Assembly: GCA_900546225.1 (NCBI GenBank)
Contig: URBZ01000002.1
Coordinates: 82,631 to 146,630 of the forward strand
Direction of reading: 5' to 3'
DNA from: an uncultured Rickettsiales bacterium
GTDB taxonomy: Bacteria > Pseudomonadota > Alphaproteobacteria > Rs-D84
DNA length: 64,000 nucleotides
Shown here in pieces: positions 9,019 to 17,028 of the stretch (position 1 is its first letter; each line of letters starts with the position of its first letter). A program made the translations under genes and the position numbers. A model generated the notes under the pieces. That model did no database searches. It saw only the letters and a list, made by a program, of their open reading frames with translations, and was not told the DNA's origin.

Positions 9019-9828
9019 TTAGTACGTGCGTGCATCACGCAATGATTTAACCAGGTCTAAATCCTGCTGGGCCTGTTCAAATTGTGCACCACTGACGTAT
9101 TGTGCGTTGTCCAGTGTGATTTGTGCACTTTCTGCCATTTCATCCAGTCGACATTCTTCATCAATAACAGGTGCACTGACTGGCTGGGGCGCGACCGACA
9201 TTGGCGCGATTTGTGCAGACATACCCTTGCGCGTGCCGTTTGGATAACGCGCCGATACCGCGGCAACAATACCGTGGCGGAAACGTTTCAAACGAAAGTC
9301 CTTCAAATTTTGCGATGCAATGGCATGAACGCTGGCATTTAATTTGGCCAACATTTTGTATTGTTTGTTTGGACTGCCATCTGCACCCAAAAAAATATTT
9401 ATCGTGCCACCAGACATAGTCAACATATGATCGCGCCACGAATTATTAGCCGTCTTGTTCAATGTCATATACGCAATCAGATTACGACGGATTTTGCCCA
9501 ACAGTTTCCCTTGTGGGGTTGATGTGTCCGCGATATTTGTTTTACAGAAACGATATATATCATTCTTGCCATTAAATACAAATGGGGAAACCATACCAAA
9601 ACGCACAGGGTTTAACGACATTTCTTTCCACAAGGCATTACAAATAACGTTGCCATCAATATCACCAATACGAATGGTGACCGAATGTTTTGGTTTATCC
9701 CATGAACTGGAAGTTTTAATTTGGCCATAAGCATCATGCAACGCCGCCGGCGTCATTTTATCAAAATATGGAATACTAGTGCTGTAACTGATGATACCCC
9801 GCACCTGTTCATTGCTCAGTGTTGCCAT
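9019..9828 (-). CDS. Conserved-looking protein of unknown function
   Basis: 269 residues, soluble, no signal peptide. The start MATLSNEQVRGIISY is chosen because AAAAGGGG lies six bases before it. An ATG eight codons upstream lacks such a site. The sequence suggests an N-terminal domain (about 1-200, ending FRLKRFRHGIVAAVSARYPNG) and a flexible Ala/Pro/Val-rich tail with a short acidic helix. I do not recognise it. It is flanked by terminators and is a single-gene unit. Confidence 0.6.
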   Translation of the reverse strand: MATLSNEQVRGIISYSTSIPYFDKMTPAALHDAYGQIKTSSSWDKPKHSVTIRIGDIDGNVICNALWKEMSLNPVRFGMVSPFVFNGKNDIYRFCKTNIADTSTPQGKLLGKIRRNLIAYMTLNKTANNSWRDHMLTMSGGTINIFLGADGSPNKQYKMLAKLNASVHAIASQNLKDFRLKRFRHGIVAAVSARYPNGTRKGMSAQIAPMSVAPQPVSAPVIDEECRLDEMAESAQITLDNAQYVSGAQFEQAQQDLDLVKSLRDARTY

Positions 9829-9899
9829 ATATAACCCCTTTTGTTTCCTCACACTGTTTAATATAGCCCAAATGTACGTTTTGTCAATATGTTATATTA

Positions 9900-9932
9900 C
9901 ACAAAAAGAAAACCGCCCGCATTCGCGGGCAG
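9900..9932 (-). terminator. Terminator of the acyl-CoA ligase gene
   Basis: GCCCGC/GCGGGC hairpin (9915-9930) with a T-rich tail in the minus direction. Confidence 0.7.
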
Positions 9933-9948
9933 TTTTATATTTGCGCAA

Positions 9949-11532
9949 TTATTCCGCGCGTTGAAACGCGCCATTGTCCAACATTTCTTTGACCGCGAAA
10001 TGCTTGATTTTCTTGGCCGATGTTTGTGGCAATTCTTCTTCGGTGATTGCAAAGTGTTTAACCCATTTGTATGGCGCAATCTTCAAATTAGATGCCTTTA
10101 ACAACATGGCGACGCGGGTAACCGTTGTACCGGGCTTTACCTGAAATACTGCAAACGGTACGATTTTGCCAGCGATGACGTATTCAAATACCGCCGCCGC
10201 CAATATTTCGTCGTTTTGCAGATACAGGTCTTCCAATTCATCGGGGTAAACGTTTTTACCGCTGTCCAGAACGATGACCTGTTTTTTGCGTCCTTTGACA
10301 ATCAGACGGCCATACTTGTCCAATTTACCCAAATCGCCTGTTTTGAACCAGCCATCTTCGAATGCTGCGGCGTTGGCCTCGTCATTATCCAAGTACCCTG
10401 GCATAACCATATTGCCACGCATCCAAATTTCACCGACGCCGTCTTTGTCTGGATCGTGAATCTGGATTTCATTGCCTGGCAATGGGCCGGCATAATACAT
10501 AGAACCATCAGGACGACGGAATGCAAAGTTAAAGTTTGCAGGCCCCGTGGTTTCTGTCAGACCATAGCAATCACCAACCACAAAATCCAAACTTTCAAAG
10601 AATTTGCGAATTGTTGGTTTCAGTGTTGCGCCAGCGGACACCAACACCTTGGTATTGCCGCCAAAGATATCGTGAACCGGTTTTGTAACCTTGTCCACAA
10701 TACAGCCCAATCCGATTGCGCGCAGTACACGACGTGATGACATCACCATACGCATAACGGTGTACATGTGTTTTTCACGTGCGCTGTCCACAATCTTTTT
10801 ATAGAACCCCTCCCATATACGTGGGACGGCGGGAATAACCTCTGGTCTGTATTCTTTGAAGTCCTTCAAAAATTCGCGTGGGTTCAAAATTGGTTGCAGC
10901 AATAATTGGCCACGCAAAATAATTGGGGCAATAATATTGATGACGACACCATATATATGATACAGCGGCAAGAACCCATAGAATGTGTACCCCGGATGAA
11001 TTACCGGTTCATAAAATAATGCGCCCTGTGCCAATGACAACAGATTATCATGTGTCAGACCAACAACCTTTGGATTGCCGGTTGAACCCGATGTAAAAGA
11101 CATCATTGCGATATCGTTACGGTCAACGTCCGCCGCGACGAAATCGTTTTCGTCGGTGTCGTCGATGGTTTCGATATCAAACATTGTCGGGCCACCGTCC
11201 ACAAAATGCGATTTTTGCGCCAATGCCAATTTGCAATTTGTGCGCGCCATCATGTTCAGGTGTTCTGCCTGTGACAGACCAGTGTCCAGCATCAGCGCAT
11301 GTGCCCCTTGGGACAAAATGGCAAAATACGATTTGATAAATTCTGGGGTGTTACCCGACAGAATCGCAACCGTGTCGCCCTTTTTAATACCAAAACGTTG
11401 CGCCAGTACCACTGCACGTTGCTTTACTTTCTTTAACAGGTCTGCATATGTTTCATTCTGTCTGACAAAGAAAATACGGTCTTTATTCTGGGAACAAACA
11501 TCACGCAGCATTTCATATACATTTTTCATCAT
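9949..11532 (-). CDS. Long-chain fatty acid / AMP-forming CoA ligase
   Basis: The 527-residue enzyme of the ANL superfamily activates a carboxylate as acyl-AMP and then thioesterifies it to CoA. Seen are the P-loop-like MSFTSGSTGNPKVVGLTH (A3), the A5 motif DCYGLTETTG, the A7/A8 hinge WFKTGDLGKLDKYGRLIVKGRKKQ and the A10 lysine near the end (TSAKKIKH). The size and N-terminus resemble FadD-type long-chain ligases. The substrate is not readable from sequence. It is monocistronic with its own terminator. Confidence 0.85.
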   Translation of the reverse strand: MMKNVYEMLRDVCSQNKDRIFFVRQNETYADLLKKVKQRAVVLAQRFGIKKGDTVAILSGNTPEFIKSYFAILSQGAHALMLDTGLSQAEHLNMMARTNCKLALAQKSHFVDGGPTMFDIETIDDTDENDFVAADVDRNDIAMMSFTSGSTGNPKVVGLTHDNLLSLAQGALFYEPVIHPGYTFYGFLPLYHIYGVVINIIAPIILRGQLLLQPILNPREFLKDFKEYRPEVIPAVPRIWEGFYKKIVDSAREKHMYTVMRMVMSSRRVLRAIGLGCIVDKVTKPVHDIFGGNTKVLVSAGATLKPTIRKFFESLDFVVGDCYGLTETTGPANFNFAFRRPDGSMYYAGPLPGNEIQIHDPDKDGVGEIWMRGNMVMPGYLDNDEANAAAFEDGWFKTGDLGKLDKYGRLIVKGRKKQVIVLDSGKNVYPDELEDLYLQNDEILAAAVFEYVIAGKIVPFAVFQVKPGTTVTRVAMLLKASNLKIAPYKWVKHFAITEEELPQTSAKKIKHFAVKEMLDNGAFQRAE

Positions 11533-11902
11533 AATGATTATGCTCTTTTGTTAGTTTTAAGTAAAAATCTGGATAACCATTACCCAGACATATTTACACT
11601 AAATCATTTTTAGATGGGAAACACAACCTATTTTAGCATTTAGGGAAATTTTGCACAGAAAAGCGCATCAATTTGTCAACATATAGACGCGATTTTGTAA
11701 AAACACACCTATATTTTGTATTTTTTGCGTTTTACGAATCGTTTTCTGGCGCGTTTTGGTCAAATTATTGACACAAAAACATATTTAGTATTCCGATTCG
11801 AGGAATCGGTCACAGCGCAAACGTACGGAAAACCCGCCTTTTGAAAAGTAAAGTAAAAAATGAAAAATTTTTTCTGTTTTACGTGTTGATAGGAAACCTA
11901 TA

Positions 11903-11918
11903 AAACTATATATTGGTA
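11903..11918 (+). promoter_or_regulatory. Candidate NrdR box 1 (weak)
   Basis: AAACTATATATTGGTA, about 12 of 16 matches to the NrdR consensus ACACwATATATwGTGT. It lies 33 bases (start to start) upstream of a better box, roughly three DNA turns, as in known tandem NrdR sites. Confidence 0.4.
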
Positions 11919-11935
11919 TCAAATAAACAAAATAA

Positions 11936-11951
11936 CCACTAGATATTGTGT
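11936..11951 (+). promoter_or_regulatory. Candidate NrdR box 2
   Basis: CCACTAGATATTGTGT matches the NrdR palindrome at about 15 of 16 positions and ends 24 bases before the nrdD ATG, a position fitting repression. No nrdR gene lies in the window. Confidence 0.55.
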
Positions 11952-11975
11952 TTTTACAAAACAAGGGACAGAAAG

Positions 11976-14018
11976 ATGTCTGATGCAGAAAACGAAACAA
12001 AAATTCAGGTTATTCCAACGCTGACGACCAAATTGGTCGCGGTACAAAAGCGCGGTGGCGAAACTGTCCCGTTCGATTCCAAAAAGATATTTGATGCAAT
12101 TAAAAAGGCCGTTGCGGTCACGGGTGAAATATCTGATGCGGACGTGGCAACAATTACCCAAAACGTTTTGAACACGTTGGACGCCAAGTTCACAGACCGT
12201 GTGCCATCGGTTGAACAGATTCAGGAAACCGTGATTCAGGCACTGATGGATGCCAAGGCGTACAAGACCGCAGAATCATATATCATATATCGCCAGAAAC
12301 GCAGCGAAATTCGCGATTCATACGTTGATGCCGTAGAGGTGATTGAGGGTTACGTTGGCGGGTCAAACTGGCGCATCAAGGAAAATGCAAATGTTGGCTA
12401 TTCCATTGGTGGGTTGATTTTGCGTACCAGTGAACGCGTAACGGCGGAATACTGGCTGAACCTGTATCCACGTGAAATTGCAGAGGCCCACAAAAACGCA
12501 TCTATTCACATTCACGATTTGGGCTGGCTGACGGGTTATTGTGCGGGCTGGTCGTTGCGTGAATTGTTGTACGAGGGGTTCAATGGTGTTCCGGGGTATT
12601 TGCAATGCGAACCGGCGAAACATATGGCGACCGCGATTTCGCATATGGTGAATTTCTTGGGTACATTACAGAATGAATTTGCGGGTGCACAGGCATTTTC
12701 GTCCGTGGACACGTATCTGGCACCATACGTCAGAATTGATAATCTGACATATGCCGATGTTAAAAACGCAATGCAGACGTTGATATTTAACTGTGCTGTG
12801 CCATGTCGTTGGGGTACGCAGACACCATTTATCAACTTTACATTCGATTGGACATGTCCAAAGGATTTGCGTGATCAGCATCCATTTATTGGTAAAAAAC
12901 AGGTTGATTTTACATATGGTGACCTGCAAAACGAAATGGACACAATCAACAAGGCGTTCTTGGAGGTTATGACCGAAGGTGACGCGTTGGGTCGTCCGTT
13001 TACGTTCCCAATTCCAACATATAACATTACCGACGATTTCCCATGGGAACACCCAAATGTCAAACCTTTGTTTGATTTGGCGGCAAAATACGGGATTCCA
13101 AATTTCCAGAATTTCTTAAATTCTGACCTGAATCCGACCGACGTGCGTTCTATGTGTTGCCGTCTGCGTTTGGACGTGCGCGAATTGTTAAAGCGCGGTG
13201 GTGGCCTGTTTGGGTCGGCGGAAAAGACCGGTTCAATCGGTGTTGTTACAATCAATTTGGCGCGATTGGGCTATGTACATCGTGGCGATCGCGACGGGCT
13301 GTTCCGTGAACTGAAACGTTTGCTGGACATGGGTCGTGATTCACTGGAAATCAAGCGCAAGATTATTACCAAGAATATGGAACGCGGACTGTATCCGTTC
13401 ACACGCCGTTACTTGGGCAACTGGGATCATCACTTTTCAACCATTGGCGTAAATGGTGCGAATGAAATGGTTCGCAACTTTACAGGCGACCGCGAAAACA
13501 TCGCAACCCCAATGGGCAAGAAATTGGTTCTGGACGTGATGGATTTCATTCGTGAAAATCTGGCAAATTTCCAAGAACAAACAGGCAACCTGTATAATTT
13601 GGAAGCCACCCCAGCCGAGGGTTGTTCATATCGCTTTGCCAAGACCGATGTGAAAAATTTCCCAGACATCATCACGGCGGGTACACATGATGCACCATAC
13701 TATACCAATTCGACACAGTTGCCGGTGAACTTTACAGATGACCCATTTGTCGCGTTGGAACACCAAGAAGAATTACAGCGCAAATATACTGGTGGCACGA
13801 TGTTGCACCTGTATATGGGCGAACCTGTATCCAGTGGCGAAGCCGCCCAGAAAATCGTACGTACAATCTTTGAAAACTACAAGATTCCGTACATGACATT
13901 GACACCGACATTCTCGATTTGCCCGAAACACGGGTATTTGCCGGGGCGTCATGAATTCTGTCCGAAATGCGACGCAGAAGTTGTCGCAAATCAGAACTGT
14001 GAATGTAATCACGAATAA
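11976..14018 (+). CDS. nrdD: Anaerobic (class III) ribonucleoside-triphosphate reductase, catalytic part lacking its glycyl-radical segment
   Basis: 680 residues from MSDAENETK, behind AAGGGACAGAAAG (an upstream in-frame TTG is less likely). An N-terminal ATP-cone (about 15-105) is followed by the ten-stranded barrel with catalytic-site cysteines in GYCAGWSLREL and SMCCRLRLDV, then the C-terminal zinc segment CPKHGYLPGRHEFCPKCDA. The protein stops there. The usual RV(M/V/T)GY loop carrying the radical glycine is absent and occurs in the next small gene. It reduces ribonucleotides to deoxyribonucleotides without oxygen. Tandem NrdR-like boxes precede it. Confidence 0.92.
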   Translation: MSDAENETKIQVIPTLTTKLVAVQKRGGETVPFDSKKIFDAIKKAVAVTGEISDADVATITQNVLNTLDAKFTDRVPSVEQIQETVIQALMDAKAYKTAESYIIYRQKRSEIRDSYVDAVEVIEGYVGGSNWRIKENANVGYSIGGLILRTSERVTAEYWLNLYPREIAEAHKNASIHIHDLGWLTGYCAGWSLRELLYEGFNGVPGYLQCEPAKHMATAISHMVNFLGTLQNEFAGAQAFSSVDTYLAPYVRIDNLTYADVKNAMQTLIFNCAVPCRWGTQTPFINFTFDWTCPKDLRDQHPFIGKKQVDFTYGDLQNEMDTINKAFLEVMTEGDALGRPFTFPIPTYNITDDFPWEHPNVKPLFDLAAKYGIPNFQNFLNSDLNPTDVRSMCCRLRLDVRELLKRGGGLFGSAEKTGSIGVVTINLARLGYVHRGDRDGLFRELKRLLDMGRDSLEIKRKIITKNMERGLYPFTRRYLGNWDHHFSTIGVNGANEMVRNFTGDRENIATPMGKKLVLDVMDFIRENLANFQEQTGNLYNLEATPAEGCSYRFAKTDVKNFPDIITAGTHDAPYYTNSTQLPVNFTDDPFVALEHQEELQRKYTGGTMLHLYMGEPVSSGEAAQKIVRTIFENYKIPYMTLTPTFSICPKHGYLPGRHEFCPKCDAEVVANQNCECNHE

Positions 14019-14050
14019 ACACGCATTGCACAAATAAAAGGAGGAAAATT

Positions 14051-14236
14051 ATGCAGGCAGCCAGCAATCAGAGAACACAATGTGAAGTTTTCTCACGTTC
14101 TATGGGATTCATCAGACCAGTGTCCAATTTCAATATTGGTAAATACTCTGAATTTTGCGAAAGAAAAACGTTCACAGAGGCAAACAGTTTGACCACCGGT
14201 GCGCGTCACAGTGAATTGTTAAAGAAGGCCGCATAA
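14051..14236 (+). CDS. Separate glycyl-radical segment of NrdD
   Basis: The 61-residue product contains CEVFSRSMGFIRPVSNFNIG followed by KYSEFCERKTF. It aligns with the C-terminal radical loop of intact NrdD proteins (CEVYSRVVGYLRPV type). Gly19 is the expected radical site. The gene has its own strong ribosome site (AAAAGGAGG, 7 bases before the ATG) and lies 32 bases after nrdD, which ends normally, so this is a real two-gene arrangement and not a simple frameshift. The product would have to dock into NrdD and be activated by NrdG, as the spare-part protein YfiD/GrcA does for pyruvate formate-lyase. The tail GARHSELLKKAA is unassigned. Confidence 0.8.
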   Translation: MQAASNQRTQCEVFSRSMGFIRPVSNFNIGKYSEFCERKTFTEANSLTTGARHSELLKKAA

Positions 14237-14240
14237 TAAA

Positions 14241-14942
14241 ATGTCTGACATTCAAATTGGGGGTTTGGTATCGTTTACAACAATCGATTACCCAGGGAAA
14301 CTGGCCGCGGTGCTGTTCCTGCGTGGGTGTCCGTTGCGATGCGTGTACTGTTCAAATCCCCATTTGTTGAATGTTGGCGATGGCGAATACGACCCAGACA
14401 AAGTTTTTGATTGGTTACGTAATCGCGTCGGTAAATTAGAAGCCGTCGTCTTTTCCGGCGGCGAGGCATTGATGCAGGGGGACGCGGCGATTGATTATAT
14501 GCGACGTGTTCGCGATTTGGGTTTCAAAATCGGCCTGCATACAAATGGATTTTACCCCGAAAATTTGGCACGCGCCGCCGATACAGTTGACTGGATCGGG
14601 TTGGATTATAAAACCACGCGTGATAAATATGGTGCGCTGTCGGGTCAAAATATTGCCCACGACCGCATGATTCACAGTTTGGACATATGGCAGGCGACCG
14701 GCAAGGATTATGAGGTTCGCATTACATGTGATCCACGATTTGTTTCAAAACTGGATTTAATGGAAATCACCCGCGACTTGCACAATCGTGGTGTTCCAAA
14801 AATCGCAATTCAAAAATACATTCCACATTTCGAAGATAACGAACACGGCACAACCCCTGCCCAGCGCAATCAGTTCTTTGATGATGCGAATTTGCGCGAC
14901 GTGATAAATGGAATGTTTACGTCTGTTATTTGGCGGGAATAA
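14241..14942 (+). CDS. nrdG: Anaerobic RNR activating enzyme (radical SAM)
   Basis: 233 residues. The radical-SAM cluster motif CPLRCVYC is present (Cys30, Cys34, Cys37), with the SAM-binding GGEALMQ segment. The class is the glycyl-radical activase type that uses SAM and a [4Fe-4S] cluster to put the radical on NrdD. It begins four bases after the radical mini-gene, so the three genes form one operon. Its last 17 bases overlap the convergent ogt gene. Confidence 0.9.
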   Translation: MSDIQIGGLVSFTTIDYPGKLAAVLFLRGCPLRCVYCSNPHLLNVGDGEYDPDKVFDWLRNRVGKLEAVVFSGGEALMQGDAAIDYMRRVRDLGFKIGLHTNGFYPENLARAADTVDWIGLDYKTTRDKYGALSGQNIAHDRMIHSLDIWQATGKDYEVRITCDPRFVSKLDLMEITRDLHNRGVPKIAIQKYIPHFEDNEHGTTPAQRNQFFDDANLRDVINGMFTSVIWRE

Positions 14943-15408
14943 CGCCCTGCTCCCCGTTCAATAATTTTTCCTTGGTTGCAATGCCACCGGCATAGCCCGT
15001 CATTGCACCGTGCGCGCCAACAACGCGATGGCATGGGACAATAATTGAAATCGGGTTGCGACCGACCGCACCGCCAACCGCCCGCGAGGACGCGCAACCG
15101 ATGCGACGGGCGATATCAGAATACGACGCACGCGCACCATATGGTATTTCACGCAATGTGCGCCACACCGCGCACTGAAATGCCGTGCCGCGCGGTGATA
15201 ATTCAAAATCAACGGCTGGGCGGCCGCCCGCAAAATATTCGTCCAGCCAACGCGACACGCGGCGCAATATTGCATTATCGCCAAATGGAATACCCGACAC
15301 ATCGCCGTGATGACGTTGCCCCGCAATCCACAGGCCAACCAGCGCATTGTCAGATGCGACCAATGTCAATTTACCGATTGGCGATGCGTATTCTGATTTA
15401 ATCAACAT
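14926..15408 (-). CDS. ogt: Methylated-DNA-protein-cysteine methyltransferase
   Basis: 160 residues. The acceptor motif IIVPCHRVVG (Cys126) is followed by GYAGGIATKEKLL, the classic MGMT/Ogt active site and asparagine-hinge region. The helix-turn-helix part is RASYSDIARRIG. It directly reverses O6-methylguanine by suicide transfer of the alkyl group. No Ada N-terminal domain is present. It lies four bases after the LysR gene, so co-transcription is likely. Confidence 0.92.
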   Translation of the reverse strand: MLIKSEYASPIGKLTLVASDNALVGLWIAGQRHHGDVSGIPFGDNAILRRVSRWLDEYFAGGRPAVDFELSPRGTAFQCAVWRTLREIPYGARASYSDIARRIGCASSRAVGGAVGRNPISIIVPCHRVVGAHGAMTGYAGGIATKEKLLNGEQGVIPAK

Positions 15409-15411
15409 AAT

Positions 15412-16311
15412 TTAACATACCCGTTCCACAGGTATATTATGTTTTTTACAGAAATCGTCAAGGAATCTGATAAACGCCCGAATTTTTGGTGAATTAATCA
15501 GTTTCGGACTGCACGCGGCAATCATGCGGTGCTCGTATTCAAAATCTATGTTCGGTACACGTATCAGTTTTGGTGGCTGTTGCACCATCCATGCCGGCAA
15601 TAATCCAATACCGTCGCCATCACGTATCAGACGAAAAACCAAACCAACAGAATCCGTTGTCGTATTCAGTTTACGTGCACGCTTTGCAATGAAAGAACAT
15701 TCGGGTATATTCAAATATGACTGGTACATACACAGGTCAAAATTTTCCAACATATCGTCTATATCGCGTGGCACACCATGCGTGTCCAGATATTCCTGTG
15801 TGGTAAAGAAATACGCGGGTGTGCACAAACGAAACAATGTACGCCCAGGTATTTGATAGTTGGATTTTGCATCAACCACCGCCACCTCTATATTTGACAA
15901 GTTCTGTTGTCGATTGGTCAATAAATCCAAACGAATTTTTGGATACAACGCATAGAATCGTGATAATTCGCGCAAGATATAACTGCCAACCAAACCTTCG
16001 GCAACCATGACAGAAATATAACCTGTCAGTTCTTCTTCGGGGGTAACCTGTTCTATTTTATCCAATGTGCTGCATATTGTTTCAATCGCAGAATAAATTT
16101 CTGAGGTCGCATTGGTTGGCAAACTGCCCGCGGGGGTGCGCTGTAACAATGTTGCATTCAGGCGCGTTTCCAAATCAGAAATCAGTTTGGACATGTTCGA
16201 ATGTTTGATACCGTTTTTATTCGCGGCAATTTGAATTTGGCCTGTATCGATGACTTCTTTTAACGCTAACAGTTCTTTCAACAGGGTCACTCTGGTCTTG
16301 ATGGTAGCCAT
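15412..16311 (-). CDS. LysR-type transcriptional regulator
   Basis: 299 residues. A winged helix-turn-helix covers about residues 12-70 (LLALKEVIDTGQIQIAANKNGI, LISDLETRLNATLLQRTPAGSLPT), followed by a substrate-binding-like effector domain with ISVMVAEGLVGSYILRELSRFYALYP. LysR proteins bind DNA as tetramers and respond to small ligands. Directly downstream is ogt. The target is unknown. Confidence 0.8.
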   Translation of the reverse strand: MATIKTRVTLLKELLALKEVIDTGQIQIAANKNGIKHSNMSKLISDLETRLNATLLQRTPAGSLPTNATSEIYSAIETICSTLDKIEQVTPEEELTGYISVMVAEGLVGSYILRELSRFYALYPKIRLDLLTNRQQNLSNIEVAVVDAKSNYQIPGRTLFRLCTPAYFFTTQEYLDTHGVPRDIDDMLENFDLCMYQSYLNIPECSFIAKRARKLNTTTDSVGLVFRLIRDGDGIGLLPAWMVQQPPKLIRVPNIDFEYEHRMIAACSPKLINSPKIRAFIRFLDDFCKKHNIPVERVC

Positions 16312-16445
16312 CGCTATACCTTTTGATTAAAGAATAAAAAAATAACAAAAACACGTGAATATAATTGTTTATTCTCATTATACACGATTATTTAACCTAA
16401 AAACAGCATAAAAGACAGATTTTTGAAATTTTTTTATAAATACAT

Positions 16446-16473
16446 AATACCGCATGCACAAACATGCGGTATT
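16446..16473. terminator. Strong hairpin after the small HTH gene
   Basis: Eleven-base perfect stem AATACCGCATG/CATGCGGTATT with a 6-base loop and T-rich sequence on the plus side. It insulates the HTH gene from the LysR promoter region. Confidence 0.6.
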
Positions 16474-16484
16474 ATTTTTATATT

Positions 16485-16727
16485 TTACAATTCGTTTTGT
16501 TTGTTTGCAAAGTATTTGGTGAAATTACTGACGCTTTCGCCGGTCGCCGCCAAGATTTTTGCAATACTGCCAGTTGATGGCCAACGTGGCTGGCCATATT
16601 TTGACCAACGTTTACTTTTGTTAAAAATTGTTGGATCCAAACCGCTGCGACGCGCCAAGCCAGAACAGGACATTTTGTGCGCACTGGCAAAGCAATCGAT
16701 TGCGTACCATACATCACTGTGTGTCAT
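16485..16727 (-). CDS. Small helix-turn-helix (XRE/repressor-like) protein
   Basis: 80 residues: MTHSDVWYAIDCFASAHKMS, then SGLARRSGLDPTIFNKSKRW and STGSIAKILAATGESVSNF. It closely resembles the N-terminal DNA-binding part of alphaproteobacterial phage-type repressors, which normally carry a C-terminal S24 peptidase domain. That domain is missing, so the protein is either a stand-alone regulator or a truncated one. AAAGGTG lies 9 bases before the ATG. Two small palindromes upstream may be its operators. Confidence 0.75.
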   Translation of the reverse strand: MTHSDVWYAIDCFASAHKMSCSGLARRSGLDPTIFNKSKRWSKYGQPRWPSTGSIAKILAATGESVSNFTKYFANKQNEL

Positions 16728-17001
16728 TTATTTTTTCACCTTTGTCTGTTTGTTGTTTTGTCTATATTCACAATATAACCCCAGTGGGGATTTTTCCGGC
16801 TATACTCTTTTTATATGTGACCGTGTATAAATCGGAGCAGGCAGCAAAAACCGCAGAAATCTGGGAAAAAACTTACAATAAAGGGAAAATGCAACGATTT
16901 TTTTCTTAGCACAAATTTTTTTATTGTGACATATGTCCTGCGCTTCTAAGACAAATGTCTTGTGGTTATTTATTATCAACCGATTCGTTTGAGAAACAAA
17001 A
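16728..17001. promoter_or_regulatory. Intergenic region with paired palindromes upstream of the HTH gene
   Basis: No gene is seen. GACATATGTC (16928-16937, perfect palindrome) and AGACAAATGTCT (16949-16960) share the GACA..TGTC half-sites about 21 bases apart, two turns. They lie about 200 bases before the HTH start and could be operator sites. Confidence 0.35.
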
Positions 17002-17026
17002 AACGGGGCGATGCCCCGTTTGGTAT
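17002..17026 (-). terminator. Terminator of glyQS
   Basis: AACGGGGC/GCCCCGTT hairpin with a T-run in the minus direction. Confidence 0.8.
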
Positions 17027-17028
17027 TT

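Larger units (their letters stand above)
11533..11975. other. AT-rich intergenic region between the acyl-CoA ligase and nrdD
   Basis: About 440 bases without a credible gene. It holds the divergent promoters for the ligase (minus) and nrdD (plus) and, next to nrdD, two NrdR-box-like dyads listed separately. Confidence 0.7.
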
